A DNA stretch of 64,000 nucleotides from Thermoactinomyces sp. DSM 45891 (GCF_900119485.1 NZ_FPJZ01000014.1:1-64000), one strand, 5' to 3'. Positions 34,501 through 42,634 are shown, counted from the first letter of the stretch. The notes: generated by a model from the sequence alone, not told the origin. Numbers and translations: made by a program.

Positions 34501-34765
34501 TGAAAACCCTCATCCACCTGAAGAGACAGAGATTGAATTATCCCGTGCAGATGCTAGTGAAAAAGAATTACAAGTCGCTCACGTACAAGAGTTCCAGAAG
34601 CGTTATGCTTCTGAAGCCGAAATCGCCCTGCAACGTCTTAAAGAGGTTGCCAGACACAATGGAAATCTCTTCGCGGAACTTATGAACACCGTTCAAGTTG
34701 CATCCCTCGGGCAAATTACTTCTGTTCTCTACGAAGTGGGTGGCCAGTATCGTCGTAATATGTAA
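31502..34765 (+). CDS. icmF: Fused isobutyryl-CoA mutase
   Basis: 1087 residues with three parts: N-terminal B12-binding domain (AASLFDGHDASINLMRRLL with the base-off His, and VFGGGGGVI), central G-protein chaperone domain (GITGTGGAGKSSLTD, about 205-220), and C-terminal mutase barrel (QFPYTAGVFP, GRTNRRFHYLS, SISGYHIAEAGANPISQLAF). This order is that of IcmF, which interconverts isobutyryl-CoA and butyryl-CoA. It links valine-derived or branched fatty acid breakdown to the beta-oxidation genes of the same operon. ATG follows AAGGGGTGAGACG. Confidence 0.93.
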   Translation: MMETEIVRPKHAVRFLTAASLFDGHDASINLMRRLLQDSGVEVIHLGHNRSVEEIVRAAIQEDVQGIAISSYQGGHIEFFKYMIDLLREENANIKVFGGGGGVIIPREIEELEAYGVTKIFSPQDGRVLGLQGMINFMVRKTDYPTVQKPNGSKESLVQGDFQAVAKAISYVEQTFEQRNVLDESAATLSKSWLADLPSTAKRIPVIGITGTGGAGKSSLTDELVRRFLEDFPDKKVAILSIDPSKQKTGGALLGDRIRMNAVHHPRVYMRSLATRKTRTELSGAIQEAIQVVKSAGYDLIIVETSGIGQGNADIVPISDLSIYVMTAEFGSPSQLEKIEMLDYADLIAINKFDRRGSLDALRDVKKQYRRNHNLFHSPEEAIPVYGTMASRYNDPGTNLFYKKMVESIGVKCEVDWVSTIDIPIGTSQLEYIIPPERIHYLRDLAQTVRKYYEDVEEQAKIATELYQLYGARNLLATQSIEREVVQGIEQVTQKKELELLPHHKKMLDEWEQLQSMYRQDFLESKVRDRVIRTPLYNETLSGSKIPKVALPRFKDWGERLRWLLRENVPGQFPYTAGVFPLKRADEDPKRQFAGEGSPGRTNRRFHYLSKNDTAKRLSTAFDSVTLYGEDPAERPDIYGKVGESGVSICTLDNMAELFSGFDLCAPNTSVSMTINGPAPIILAMYLNAAIDQQVHLFTEREGREPSEEERNQIRAFTLRTVRGTVQADILKEDQGQNTCIFSTEFALKMMGDMQEFFIQNQVRNYYSVSISGYHIAEAGANPISQLAFTLANAFTYVEYYKSRGMNVDDFAHNLSFFFSNGLDAEYTVIGRVARRIWAITMKRLYGANERSQKLKYHIQTSGRSLHAQEIDFNDIRTTLQALMAIYDQCNSLHTNAYDEAITTPTEESVRRAMAIQMIITKELGLAKNENPLQGAFIIDELTDLVEEAVLQEFERISDRGGVLGAMETQYQRSKIQEESMYYEMKKHSGELPIIGVNTFENPHPPEETEIELSRADASEKELQVAHVQEFQKRYASEAEIALQRLKEVARHNGNLFAELMNTVQVASLGQITSVLYEVGGQYRRNM

Positions 34766-34803
34766 AAAAATAAATCTTTCCACGTCATCTATACCTCTAC
34801 ACG

Positions 34804-34831
34804 TTGACTTCAACCGTTTTTTGGATAAAAT
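34804..34831 (+). promoter_or_regulatory. rpoE promoter
   Basis: TTGACT and TAAAAT separated by 16 bases, 60 bases before the rpoE start. Confidence 0.5.
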
Positions 34832-34892
34832 AATGACGAGAAGGTAGACGTGTAGTTGTATCGTGTACCTACATTGGAAGGATGTGTCCAGA

Positions 34893-35396
34893 TTGAGCGA
34901 CAACCTCACTCTTGAGCAAATTAGAGAAATAGCTATGGTCGATTTATCATACATAGCTTTAGAACAGAATAATGGTCAACCGATGCTCTATCGTGAATTG
35001 ATCGAATACGCCTCGAAGGTGAAAGGTTATACCGAAGAAGAGGTAACCCAATACATTGCTCAATTCTACACCGATTTAAACGTAGATGGGCGCTTTGTAT
35101 GCGTAGGTCGTAGCTTATGGGGCCTACGTGAATGGTATCCAACCGATCAAGCGACTGATTCTGCGATCGCAAGTAACATTTTGGACGATGATGACTTTGG
35201 TGATGACCTATACGAAGATGAAAGTGATGACTTCGCTCCAGAGCCAATTGAAGAAGATCCATTGTACACCGTTGGTGCTGAAGATGCAGATGAGCCAGAC
35301 GACGATACAGCGGATGGCTTTACCGAGGAAGACATTGATGGAGAAGAGGACGAGGACGATGATGAATTAGATCTCGAGGATGAAGACGAGCTCTAA
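34893..35396 (+). CDS. rpoE: RNA polymerase delta subunit
   Basis: 167 residues from TTG 34893 (AAGGA ten bases upstream). The N-terminal HARE-HTH domain is clear (LTLEQIREIAMVDLSYIALE, YIAQFYTDLNVDGRF, SLWGLREWYPTD), and the C-terminal ~75 residues are almost entirely Asp/Glu (DDDDFGDDLYEDESDD and a final EDEDDDELDLEDEDEL run). Delta displaces nucleic acid from RNA polymerase and speeds recycling in Gram-positive bacteria. Placed immediately before pyrG as in Bacillus. Confidence 0.9.
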   Translation: MSDNLTLEQIREIAMVDLSYIALEQNNGQPMLYRELIEYASKVKGYTEEEVTQYIAQFYTDLNVDGRFVCVGRSLWGLREWYPTDQATDSAIASNILDDDDFGDDLYEDESDDFAPEPIEEDPLYTVGAEDADEPDDDTADGFTEEDIDGEEDEDDDELDLEDEDEL

Positions 35397-35425
35397 GAAT
35401 TTTTCCTTGGTACCAAAGGGAATGA

Positions 35426-35468
35426 GAAAACCGACAAGCCTGTTTTCATGGGGGAATGTCGGTTTTTC
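35426..35468 (+). terminator. rpoE terminator
   Basis: AAAACCGACA … TGTCGGTTTTTC, 10-bp stem with T-tail. Confidence 0.75.
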
Positions 35469-35508
35469 TGTTAAAAAAATAAAATGATATTCTTCACTAA
35501 TGAGTTTA

Positions 35509-35537
35509 TTGACAGCTGTAGTAAACTTAGTTAGAAT
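35509..35537 (+). promoter_or_regulatory. pyrG promoter
   Basis: TTGACA-17-TAGAAT. The expected start at 35545 reads GGGCTC. Confidence 0.75.
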
Positions 35538-35544
35538 ATTTTTT

Positions 35545-35625
35545 GGGCTCATTAAAAATGGGTACACAATTATTGACGAAATCAATCGAGCGCCTCTATT
35601 TATTTAGGGGCGCTTTTTCTGTTTT
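35545..35625 (+). promoter_or_regulatory. pyrG attenuation leader (GGGCTC start plus terminator hairpin)
   Basis: The initial transcribed sequence GGGCTC matches the known B. subtilis pyrG start, where low CTP leads to reiterative G addition and the poly-G pairs with a pyrimidine tract to block termination. Here the terminator AGCGCCTCT-ATTTATTT-AGGGGCGCT plus TTTTTCTG lies at 35589-35620, and its 5' arm carries the CGCCTCT tract that the added G residues could capture. CTP-sensitive attenuation is inferred from this match. Confidence 0.75.
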
Positions 35626-35681
35626 TCTGGAAGAATGTTTTTTAAAAAGGGAATGCTTTCTTATATAGGAGGAAAATGGAG

Positions 35682-37304
35682 ATGAAAACGAAATTTGTGT
35701 TTGTAACAGGTGGAGTCGTTTCTTCGTTAGGAAAAGGGATTACCGCTTCTGCCTTAGGGCGGTTGCTAAAAAACCGTGGCCTAAAGGTAACGATTCAAAA
35801 GTTTGATCCATACTTAAATATCGATCCAGGTACGATGTCTCCTTATCAACATGGTGAAGTATTTGTAACAGATGATGGTGCGGAGACAGACCTAGATTTG
35901 GGGCACTATGAGCGTTTTATTGACATCAACTTAAGCCAAAACAGCAATGTGACAACAGGTAAAATTTATCAGTCTGTTATTAAGAAAGAACGTCGTGGTG
36001 ATTATCTAGGAGGAACCGTACAAGTCATTCCGCACATCACCAATGAAATCAAAGATCGTGTATTTCGTGCGGCTCGTGAAACCCAGCCGGATGTCGTGAT
36101 TACGGAGATCGGGGGAACCGTTGGCGATATCGAGAGTCTTCCTTTCTTAGAAGCTATTCGTCAGATTAAAAGCGATGTAGGTCGTGAGCATGTGATGTAC
36201 ATTCACTGTACGCTGGTTCCGATGCTACGTGCGAGTGGAGAACTGAAAACGAAGCCAACCCAGCATAGTGTAAAAGAACTGCGCAGTATTGGGATTCAAC
36301 CAAACATCATCGTAACGCGTACCGAATATCCATTAACCGAATCTATGAAGCGTAAAATCGCTCTCTTTTGCGATATCGATCGTGAAGCAGTCATTGAAGC
36401 TCGTGATGCGGAAACATTATATGAAATCCCTCTCATGATGCAAGAAGAGGGATTGGATGAGATCGTTGTCAAGCATTTTGGTCTTGATGTACCAGAAGCA
36501 GACATGAAAGACTGGACTGCCTTGGTACAAAAAGTGAAAAACTTGAAACGCCGAACCAAAATCGCGATCGTAGGAAAATATGTTTCCTTACAAGATGCGT
36601 ATATGAGTGTCGCTGAATCATTGCGCCATGCGGGCTTTGAAAATGATGCTGAGATTGAGATCAAATGGGTGAACTCGGAAGATGTAACAGATGAAAACGT
36701 GACAGAGTTCTTAGAAGAGGTAGATGGAATCCTCGTTCCAGGTGGCTTTGGTGATCGTGGAATCGAAGGGAAAATTATCGCCACTCGCTTTGCCCGTGAG
36801 CAAAAAATTCCATTCCTCGGAATCTGCTTAGGTATGCAGATGATGTGTGTAGAAGGTGCGCGGTATGTGGCAGGCCTTCCATCTGCGGATAGCTCTGAGT
36901 TTGATCCGAATACTCCATATCCAGTGATCGACTTACTGCCAGAACAAAAAGAAGTAGAAGATCTTGGCGGTACATTACGTCTAGGCCTATACCCTTGTAA
37001 AGTAAGCACAGGCACACTGGCTCATAAAGCATATGGAGAAGATCTCGTCTATGAGCGTCATCGCCATCGTTACGAGTTTAACAACGAATTCCGTGAACAG
37101 ATGGAGCAAGCCGGATATGTATTCTCCGGAACCTCTCCAGACGGTCGTCTTGTAGAGATTGTAGAGTATAAGGACCACCCATGGTTCCTATCCGCTCAGT
37201 TCCACCCAGAGTTCACCTCCCGTCCCAACCGCCCCCAACCCCTATTCCGCGACTTCGTAGCTGCGACATTGCATGTGAAAAAGTCGAGTGGAGTAGAGGT
37301 ATAA
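35682..37304 (+). CDS. pyrG: CTP synthase
   Basis: 540 residues from the second ATG (35682), nine bases after AGGAGG. Synthetase domain: KFVFVTGGVVSSLGKGITAS, KFDPYLNIDPGTMSP, EIGGTVGDIESLPF. Glutamine amidotransferase domain: GGFGDRGIEGK, nucleophile Cys in FLGICLGMQ, and His-Glu in QFHPEFTSRP. Converts UTP to CTP with ATP and glutamine. Regulated by the leader upstream. CTP supply also feeds the cytidylate-based cluster at 4-14 kb, though no link is shown. Confidence 0.97.
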   Translation: MKTKFVFVTGGVVSSLGKGITASALGRLLKNRGLKVTIQKFDPYLNIDPGTMSPYQHGEVFVTDDGAETDLDLGHYERFIDINLSQNSNVTTGKIYQSVIKKERRGDYLGGTVQVIPHITNEIKDRVFRAARETQPDVVITEIGGTVGDIESLPFLEAIRQIKSDVGREHVMYIHCTLVPMLRASGELKTKPTQHSVKELRSIGIQPNIIVTRTEYPLTESMKRKIALFCDIDREAVIEARDAETLYEIPLMMQEEGLDEIVVKHFGLDVPEADMKDWTALVQKVKNLKRRTKIAIVGKYVSLQDAYMSVAESLRHAGFENDAEIEIKWVNSEDVTDENVTEFLEEVDGILVPGGFGDRGIEGKIIATRFAREQKIPFLGICLGMQMMCVEGARYVAGLPSADSSEFDPNTPYPVIDLLPEQKEVEDLGGTLRLGLYPCKVSTGTLAHKAYGEDLVYERHRHRYEFNNEFREQMEQAGYVFSGTSPDGRLVEIVEYKDHPWFLSAQFHPEFTSRPNRPQPLFRDFVAATLHVKKSSGVEV

Positions 37305-37313
37305 TACAAAAAA

Positions 37314-37350
37314 AGCCACTTCTAAGTAGAGTTCTAGAAGTGGCTTTTTT
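37314..37350 (+). terminator. pyrG terminator
   Basis: Perfect 11-bp stem AGCCACTTCTA / TAGAAGTGGCT with TTTTT. Confidence 0.9.
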
Positions 37351-37421
37351 CTAGTGTCTATTTTGGGATACGGGGTTCTAGACCATATGTCAAATATGAT
37401 GGTTTCCTAACGGATAAAATA

Positions 37422-37450
37422 TTGAAAATAGTCCTATTATGGCGTATTAT
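37422..37450 (+). promoter_or_regulatory. Promoter of toxin locus 2
   Basis: TTGAAA-17-TATTAT, the same plan (and shared AAATATTGAAAA context) as the toxin 1 promoter at 17137. Confidence 0.6.
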
Positions 37451-37500
37451 GTGTAAGTAGTATAATAATTTATAGAATGATAGTACTTTATTAACATTGA

Positions 37501-37538
37501 AAAAGGCGGATGTAGTATATCTACACTGCCTTTTTTAA
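37501..37538 (+). promoter_or_regulatory. Leader hairpin upstream of toxin 2
   Basis: AAAGGCGGATGTAG pairs with CTACACTGCCTTT and is followed by TTT. It lies between promoter and start, as for toxin 1. Confidence 0.45.
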
Positions 37539-37591
37539 CGATTAAACGATTCATTGTAATAACGCATAATGAAACAAAGGAGTTTACATCA

Positions 37592-38899
37592 GTGAAAAGG
37601 AAGAATTATTTTTTGATTTTATGTGTCATGGGAATGATGTTATGTTTCACAGGGAATGGAGTGGCCGTAGCAGCTGGCTTTATCGATCAAACTCCTATAG
37701 ATAGTAGATTTGATAAAGAGATGGCTAATGACTCAGTCAAGGAAAAAGGATTTTTGGACAAGGTAGGTGATTGGGCTTCAAAAAGATGGAATTCCTTTAC
37801 AGACTGGTGTGCTGAAAAATGGAAAAAAATTACTGAGTTCATATCAGGCATTCTTGATAAGTTAGGTAAGGCAATTAATAGTATGCGTATAGCAATCTTT
37901 GCATTGGTCTTATCAGCAGCTACTGCAACGGTAGTATGGTGGAATAAAAATACTCGCTCCGTTAGTAATAGACCTAGGAATACAGGACAAGTAAATCCTG
38001 AGAGACCTTATGGAGAACTAGCAGATAGAAAAACAACTGACCAACAGATGGCAATTATGTCTCAGCTTGCGTATGAAGATGGTCTTACAACTACAGACGT
38101 GCAAGATAGATTGGGAGCAGATTGGCAATTAGGTCCGAAGATGGATACTCCAAACAGCATGCAGGGGGTAATGTTTTACAATGAAAAAACTAAAGAAGTA
38201 ATCATAGCCTATCGAGGAACACAGGAGGGTAAAGATCTCTTTACAGATCTAGTCTTAGTATATAGTTATATTAATCCTCAGACAGGTCCGGCTATTAAGT
38301 TTGCAGAGCAAGTTATGAATGACCCACAGTTTGCTGGATATAAAATATCTGCTACTGGTCATTCATTAGGTGGGAACTTAGCTAATAAGGTAGCAATGAA
38401 ATACTTTATTCCAACTGTTACTTTTAACGCTCCTGGAGATTATATTGAAGCAACTCCCGGAGGGAGAAGATATGGTTTCCATCCTCTACCTGGGGATACC
38501 ATTCCTAATCCGAAATCTAGTGATAGTGATGAAAGGAAAGCAGTACTTAATCATGCTAAAGGGATGTATAAGGGAGTCTCTCGGAATTACGTATATGAGG
38601 ATGATACTGTGGGGAATCTTGGGACGAAGCCGGGTGAAACACTGATTATTAGAAATAATATTGTATCCCCACCGAAACCATCTCTTTCTGGAATGGTACC
38701 AAGTTTGTCAGATCATGGAATTGGTAAGTTTACAGGGTATTCTTATGAGAAAACTAAGCCTGAAATGCCTAAAAGGACGGAGTTTCCGAGTGTTGAAAAC
38801 AAGCTAAAGACCATGATGCCTGAGATAGAAAGGGTTGAGATTGAAACTGCAGTAACTTCTATGTATGAAAAAAATAATGGGAATATAGTTCCGAGATAA
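37592..38899 (+). CDS. Secreted toxin 2: shared N-terminal module fused to a class 3 lipase domain
   Basis: 435 residues. A signal peptide (ends AVAA) is followed by DQTPIDSRFDKEMA…EKGFLDKVGDWASKRW…FTDWCAEKW (about 31-80), clearly homologous to the same region of the gene at 17269. After a hydrophobic segment (~98-117) the sequence becomes an alpha/beta hydrolase: oxyanion YRGTQEG (about 208), nucleophile Ser258 in TGHSLGGNLA, NAPGDYI, and a C-terminal LSDHGIGKFTGY with the probable catalytic His. The fold is lipase class 3/phospholipase A1-like and should hydrolyse membrane lipids. AAAGGAGT precedes the GTG start. A lipoprotein gene follows directly and may be its immunity partner. Confidence 0.75.
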   Translation: MKRKNYFLILCVMGMMLCFTGNGVAVAAGFIDQTPIDSRFDKEMANDSVKEKGFLDKVGDWASKRWNSFTDWCAEKWKKITEFISGILDKLGKAINSMRIAIFALVLSAATATVVWWNKNTRSVSNRPRNTGQVNPERPYGELADRKTTDQQMAIMSQLAYEDGLTTTDVQDRLGADWQLGPKMDTPNSMQGVMFYNEKTKEVIIAYRGTQEGKDLFTDLVLVYSYINPQTGPAIKFAEQVMNDPQFAGYKISATGHSLGGNLANKVAMKYFIPTVTFNAPGDYIEATPGGRRYGFHPLPGDTIPNPKSSDSDERKAVLNHAKGMYKGVSRNYVYEDDTVGNLGTKPGETLIIRNNIVSPPKPSLSGMVPSLSDHGIGKFTGYSYEKTKPEMPKRTEFPSVENKLKTMMPEIERVEIETAVTSMYEKNNGNIVPR

Positions 38900-38923
38900 T
38901 AATTGTCTAAGGATGTGACAAGT

Positions 38924-39661
38924 GTGGGAATCAGATGGGTAACCTTTCTATTGATGATCGTGATGTTGCTGACAGGGTGTAGTACGATGTCTGGAGATAA
39001 GTCTAAGATGACATCGAATGAAGAGCAGCAAATAAAAGAATCTGCGATCCAATATATCCAGAGGACTTATGGTAAAGAATTTGTGATTGATAAAATATCC
39101 AAAGGTCGGGTTTTGGGGGATTATAGTATTAATGGGACAGTTAAAGATGGTAAGAACACTTCTATTTATGTAGGTGTAGGTGTTGATTCCCCAGACGGCG
39201 ATGGTTTTAAAGACTCATATGTTAATCGCCTATTCACAAATGAAATAGAGCCATCTATTAAGGAATTAGCCTCTAAGACATTCGATTTGAGATGGATAAG
39301 GGACGGATTCTTCTATGGGTATAAGGAGGGTGTGAAAAGGAAATATACCTTAGATATTCCTTCTGCTCTTGATGTTTTAAAAAGAGGGGATAAGGACATA
39401 TGTTTGCGATTATCTCTTGATATTTACAAGCAAGATGAGCGGACTACTGCATCGATTTCGAATCTCTTACAGGAGATAAAGAAAATGAATTTTCATGATA
39501 TCGGTGTAGTGGTGTATGTCTATGATAATACCCTGAAATCGGCATCCAAAGACGAAGACTCCGGCAAGCATCTCCTAGAAAGATACAATATTTTTAATGA
39601 TAATGTACAAACGATGGATATAAACAGTCTTGAATCATATAAAACTGTGATCAAGAAATAA
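38924..39661 (+). CDS. Lipoprotein, putative immunity to toxin 2
   Basis: About 245 residues from GTG 38924 (AAGGA ten bases upstream; in-frame TTG at 38903 possible). The lipobox LLTGC near the start predicts membrane anchoring outside the cell, where a secreted lipase would act. The rest is soluble, mixed alpha/beta, with an SALDVLKRGDKDICLRLSLD segment. Location 24 bases after the toxin stop supports an immunity role; no family was recognised. Confidence 0.6.
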   Translation: MGIRWVTFLLMIVMLLTGCSTMSGDKSKMTSNEEQQIKESAIQYIQRTYGKEFVIDKISKGRVLGDYSINGTVKDGKNTSIYVGVGVDSPDGDGFKDSYVNRLFTNEIEPSIKELASKTFDLRWIRDGFFYGYKEGVKRKYTLDIPSALDVLKRGDKDICLRLSLDIYKQDERTTASISNLLQEIKKMNFHDIGVVVYVYDNTLKSASKDEDSGKHLLERYNIFNDNVQTMDINSLESYKTVIKK

Positions 39662-39883
39662 GGATATCGATGGGTAATGGTATTGTTTTTTTACGATTAT
39701 ATAGTCAATGAGATAAGAAAGCTTCATATACCCGATCGTTATAATAGGAACAGTGAGAATAAAAGCAAATCCGCCCGCACCTAGGGGGACTTCAGGAAAA
39801 ATAAACATCGTATAATAAATGAAGTAGGTAATAAATGCTACTATCCCTTTCCTTAATGCAGCCGAACTACTTAGTGTGTTCAT
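39635..39883 (-). CDS. Small membrane protein, 82 aa
   Basis: Two or more hydrophobic segments (IVAFITYFIYYTMFIF and GGFAFILTVPIITIGYM). AAAAGGAGT lies seven bases before the ATG, a strong site. The 3' end overlaps the oppositely directed lipoprotein gene by 27 bases. No family recognised. Confidence 0.5.
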   Translation of the reverse strand: MNTLSSSAALRKGIVAFITYFIYYTMFIFPEVPLGAGGFAFILTVPIITIGYMKLSYLIDYIIVKKQYHYPSISLFLDHSFI

Positions 39884-39911
39884 GAAAAAACTCCTTTTCT
39901 ATGATTAATAA

Positions 39912-39943
39912 TAAAAAACACCCTTCTCGAGAGAGAGGTGTTA
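39912..39943 (-). terminator. Terminator of the phospholipase D gene
   Basis: On the minus strand AACACC-(TCTCTCTCGAGAAG)-GGTGTT followed by TTTTATT. Confidence 0.7.
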
Positions 39944-40015
39944 TGAATAGAGTATCATTATATATACATTCAACAATATTCGAACAGTAGATTTTAGAGA
40001 TATGAAGCTTGCTTT

Positions 40016-41815
40016 TCATTTGCCGAGGTGAGGTTTCTTGGCTCCGTCTGTAAAATCCCACCAAAAGACGTCTTTATAGAAGTTCGCTACTTCTGCGTTT
40101 TCGACGATGACACCTGCCTCTCGATTGTTTTCCGGACTGTTTCGTGACCAGTTAATGCTAGATACAAGCACTTTTTGATCGGCGATGATGCCTTTGTTAT
40201 GAATCTTATCTACCTGTATGGCTGATTGATTAAAGAGTTTGGCTTCCATGTCGAGCTTTTCGCGTGATGCAATTTCGTTGATGTATCGGATCGTATATTG
40301 ATTATCCCGAGGATCTGAAGCATCGAGGAAGGAAGCATCTAGTACCACGCGTACCTTTACACCGCGCCTCGCCGCATTGATCATTTCTTCCAGATAGATA
40401 TTCGGGGTTGATTCAGGGGAGCCTGTTTTGGTATCGCCCCAGTGCTTATGAATATAGAGTTGTTCCACAAATAGTTCTGATTTCGCATTTCGCATCATCC
40501 CAAGAACCGCTTTTTCCTGTAGCATCGTTGAGTCTGGGGCAAATATAGGGGTTACGGTAAAGGCACCGGTTATATTTTTGGCAGGGAAAGGGGCTGGATA
40601 ATTGCCAGTTGGATTACTCTTGTCAGGCACGAAGCCTGCTGAAGGTTCTCCGTATTTGGTACCAGGCGTATAAGGAAAACTATCGCGGAAGGATGGATTC
40701 CAATCTGATTCAAAAACTTTTTTTACATAAGAAGCAAAGCCTGGGTTTTGAATGATGATTCCCCAGCCCCGGTTCCCATACGAGTTGGTAGTGGGGACAC
40801 CTGTGCTTTTCCAGTTCTCGCTTTGCATCAATACACGAGCCCCATCCACGATGGCATACTTGGCATGATTAAATCGGTATCGTTTATATCGTTCATTTGC
40901 CGTATCGCTAATAATAAATCGTACCTGCCCGCCTGCATTTGTGATTTGTTGAGCTACGTATTTCGATTGATCCAGGAGGCCGCCTACAGGTTGTCCTTCT
41001 AAGAAGAGGCGTACTTTCACACCGCGTGCTAGGGCTTTTTTTATCGGTTCTAACAAATAGGTGTTTTGAAACTCGTAGACATTTAAGTCAATCGTTTTTT
41101 TAGCGCTATTCAGATATTTTTCTAACGTGCTAAAACTGCTATCAGGAGAGGTATAAGGGGTTACAGTTCCCTTAAACGTAAAGCTGGCTAAATCAAACCG
41201 TGATTGTCCTGCCTGATAGACACGGAGTTGATTGAAATCAGCACGCGTATTGGTATCTTCCCAGATACCGCTAGACTCTGTCCGATCCCGAACAGTCATG
41301 ACTCCAGATGGTTTCGTGGGAATCGCCTCTCCCGACCAGCCAGTTCCTTTATAGGACGAGTTACCATAAACAACTGCATCCACAACAGTATTCCCATTTT
41401 TCAGGAGGACTTCTCCGCCGTTATTGGCGAGAGATCCGATGCTTGAACTCATCTGTGGAGTGTCTGGGCTACTATCTGCCCCGTATTCAAAGTCGGGTGT
41501 GATCGTTACGAATTCTTGCAGAAACTTACTTGCATTTTTTGTGACATACAACGTTTGATTTGGCGAAACAGAGGTACCACTCGGAAACGACATACTATTT
41601 TTCCCACTAGTGAGCCGCCAACCCGCGATATTTACCGAAGCACGAGTTGGATTCGTTACCGCGATGTACTCTTCTGGCTCACTCGGAAGATTGGTGTCTA
41701 CATATACCTCCGTGATTAACAAATGATCTGGAGCAGCTTGGACAGCAGACGAACTAGGAAATACGACACTTACAATCATAGCAACAGATGCAAACAGAAT
41801 TGATAACTTTTTCAT
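40016..41815 (-). CDS. Secreted LTD-phospholipase D protein
   Basis: 599 residues. Signal peptide ending AVQA, then a lamin-tail domain (LLITEVYVDTNLPSEPEEYI, NIAGWRLTSG, about 30-150), then two PLD catalytic halves. The HKD motifs are NHAKYAIVDG (about 285-295) and HNKGIIADQ (about 545-555), each followed by a conserved Ser/Asn-rich strand (LMQSENW, LVSSINWSRNS). Both motifs are intact, so it should cleave phosphodiesters of lipids or nucleic acid outside the cell. The LTD domain may tether it. ATG preceded by a GAAGGGAAC site. Confidence 0.85.
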   Translation of the reverse strand: MKKLSILFASVAMIVSVVFPSSSAVQAAPDHLLITEVYVDTNLPSEPEEYIAVTNPTRASVNIAGWRLTSGKNSMSFPSGTSVSPNQTLYVTKNASKFLQEFVTITPDFEYGADSSPDTPQMSSSIGSLANNGGEVLLKNGNTVVDAVVYGNSSYKGTGWSGEAIPTKPSGVMTVRDRTESSGIWEDTNTRADFNQLRVYQAGQSRFDLASFTFKGTVTPYTSPDSSFSTLEKYLNSAKKTIDLNVYEFQNTYLLEPIKKALARGVKVRLFLEGQPVGGLLDQSKYVAQQITNAGGQVRFIISDTANERYKRYRFNHAKYAIVDGARVLMQSENWKSTGVPTTNSYGNRGWGIIIQNPGFASYVKKVFESDWNPSFRDSFPYTPGTKYGEPSAGFVPDKSNPTGNYPAPFPAKNITGAFTVTPIFAPDSTMLQEKAVLGMMRNAKSELFVEQLYIHKHWGDTKTGSPESTPNIYLEEMINAARRGVKVRVVLDASFLDASDPRDNQYTIRYINEIASREKLDMEAKLFNQSAIQVDKIHNKGIIADQKVLVSSINWSRNSPENNREAGVIVENAEVANFYKDVFWWDFTDGAKKPHLGK

Positions 41816-41980
41816 AGATAGTTCCCTTCTATGATGGAATTAGATTACTAAATTATCATATAGTTTATGTATTAATGTGTAAATATTATTTACTATCTGT
41901 TAAGTTAAAATAATGTAAATATATAATGATCCGTTAACTGGTAAAGCTTGCTGATAAACGATCACTATAGAGGATGAAAA
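41816..41980. other. AT-rich promoter region of the phospholipase D gene
   Basis: No gene. Very AT-rich; no certain promoter. Confidence 0.3.
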
Positions 41981-42027
41981 TAAAAAGAGAATGAATTTAT
42001 TCTGTTTTGTGAATAGATTCATTCTCT
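41981..42027 (-). terminator. ribU terminator
   Basis: A 16-17 bp stem AGAGAATGAA…TTCATTCTCT, followed on the minus strand by TTTTTATTTTC. Confidence 0.8.
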
Positions 42028-42079
42028 AGATATGCTGATCTATATATCAATTAAATCCCCCAAATCGTTCTCGTTAGAA

Positions 42080-42634
42080 CTACAAAATCGAGCTACGACT
42101 TCTTAAATAAGGAACGATTTTTAAATAAAATGGCACAAAGACAATGGATACCAAAATCCCTTTTATGATATTAAAAGGCGTAATGATATTGAGGATAAAG
42201 GTAGTTTTCGCCGTAGGATCGGTAATGGCCGCATAAAGTGGCAGGAAGACAAAGAAGTTAGCGATCCCCATAAAGAGTGTCATCATTAGGGTAGCAGTGA
42301 TAAAGCCATATACAAAGCCCTTCCAGCCCTGAAATTTACGATAGATGACAGAGATGACAGAGACAAAGATGCTTCCGGCTAGGAAGTTAGCTGTGACTCC
42401 AATAATCTCCCCTCCTGTAAACATTAGGTGGAAAGCATTCTTGATAAATTCGATAACGATGCCTGCTAAAGGACCGAAGAGGATAGCACCTACCAGAGCA
42501 GGAAGCTCACTGAAATCTACCTTGAGAAAGAGTGGTAGGGTAGGAAGAGGAAAACTAATGTTTTCAATTAAAAATGAGATCACACCTAATAGTGCGAGTA
42601 AAACCATCTTGGTTACTTTACTTTTCTGTTGCAT
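42080..42634 (-). CDS. ribU: Riboflavin ECF transporter S component
   Basis: 184 residues with five to six hydrophobic helices. The VDFSELPALVGAILFGPLAGI segment is the RibU signature, binding riboflavin. RibU works with the shared EcfA/A'/T energy module. It is preceded by a complete FMN riboswitch and terminator, which fixes its substrate with high certainty. Site GAGGAGTG before ATG. Confidence 0.93.
   Translation of the reverse strand: MQQKSKVTKMVLLALLGVISFLIENISFPLPTLPLFLKVDFSELPALVGAILFGPLAGIVIEFIKNAFHLMFTGGEIIGVTANFLAGSIFVSVISVIYRKFQGWKGFVYGFITATLMMTLFMGIANFFVFLPLYAAITDPTAKTTFILNIITPFNIIKGILVSIVFVPFYLKIVPYLRSRSSIL

Noticed and set aside
36296..37015. 239-codon open frame antisense to pyrG
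   Set aside because: It lies wholly in the conserved pyrG gene, has no ribosome binding site and no family resemblance; a shadow of codon bias.
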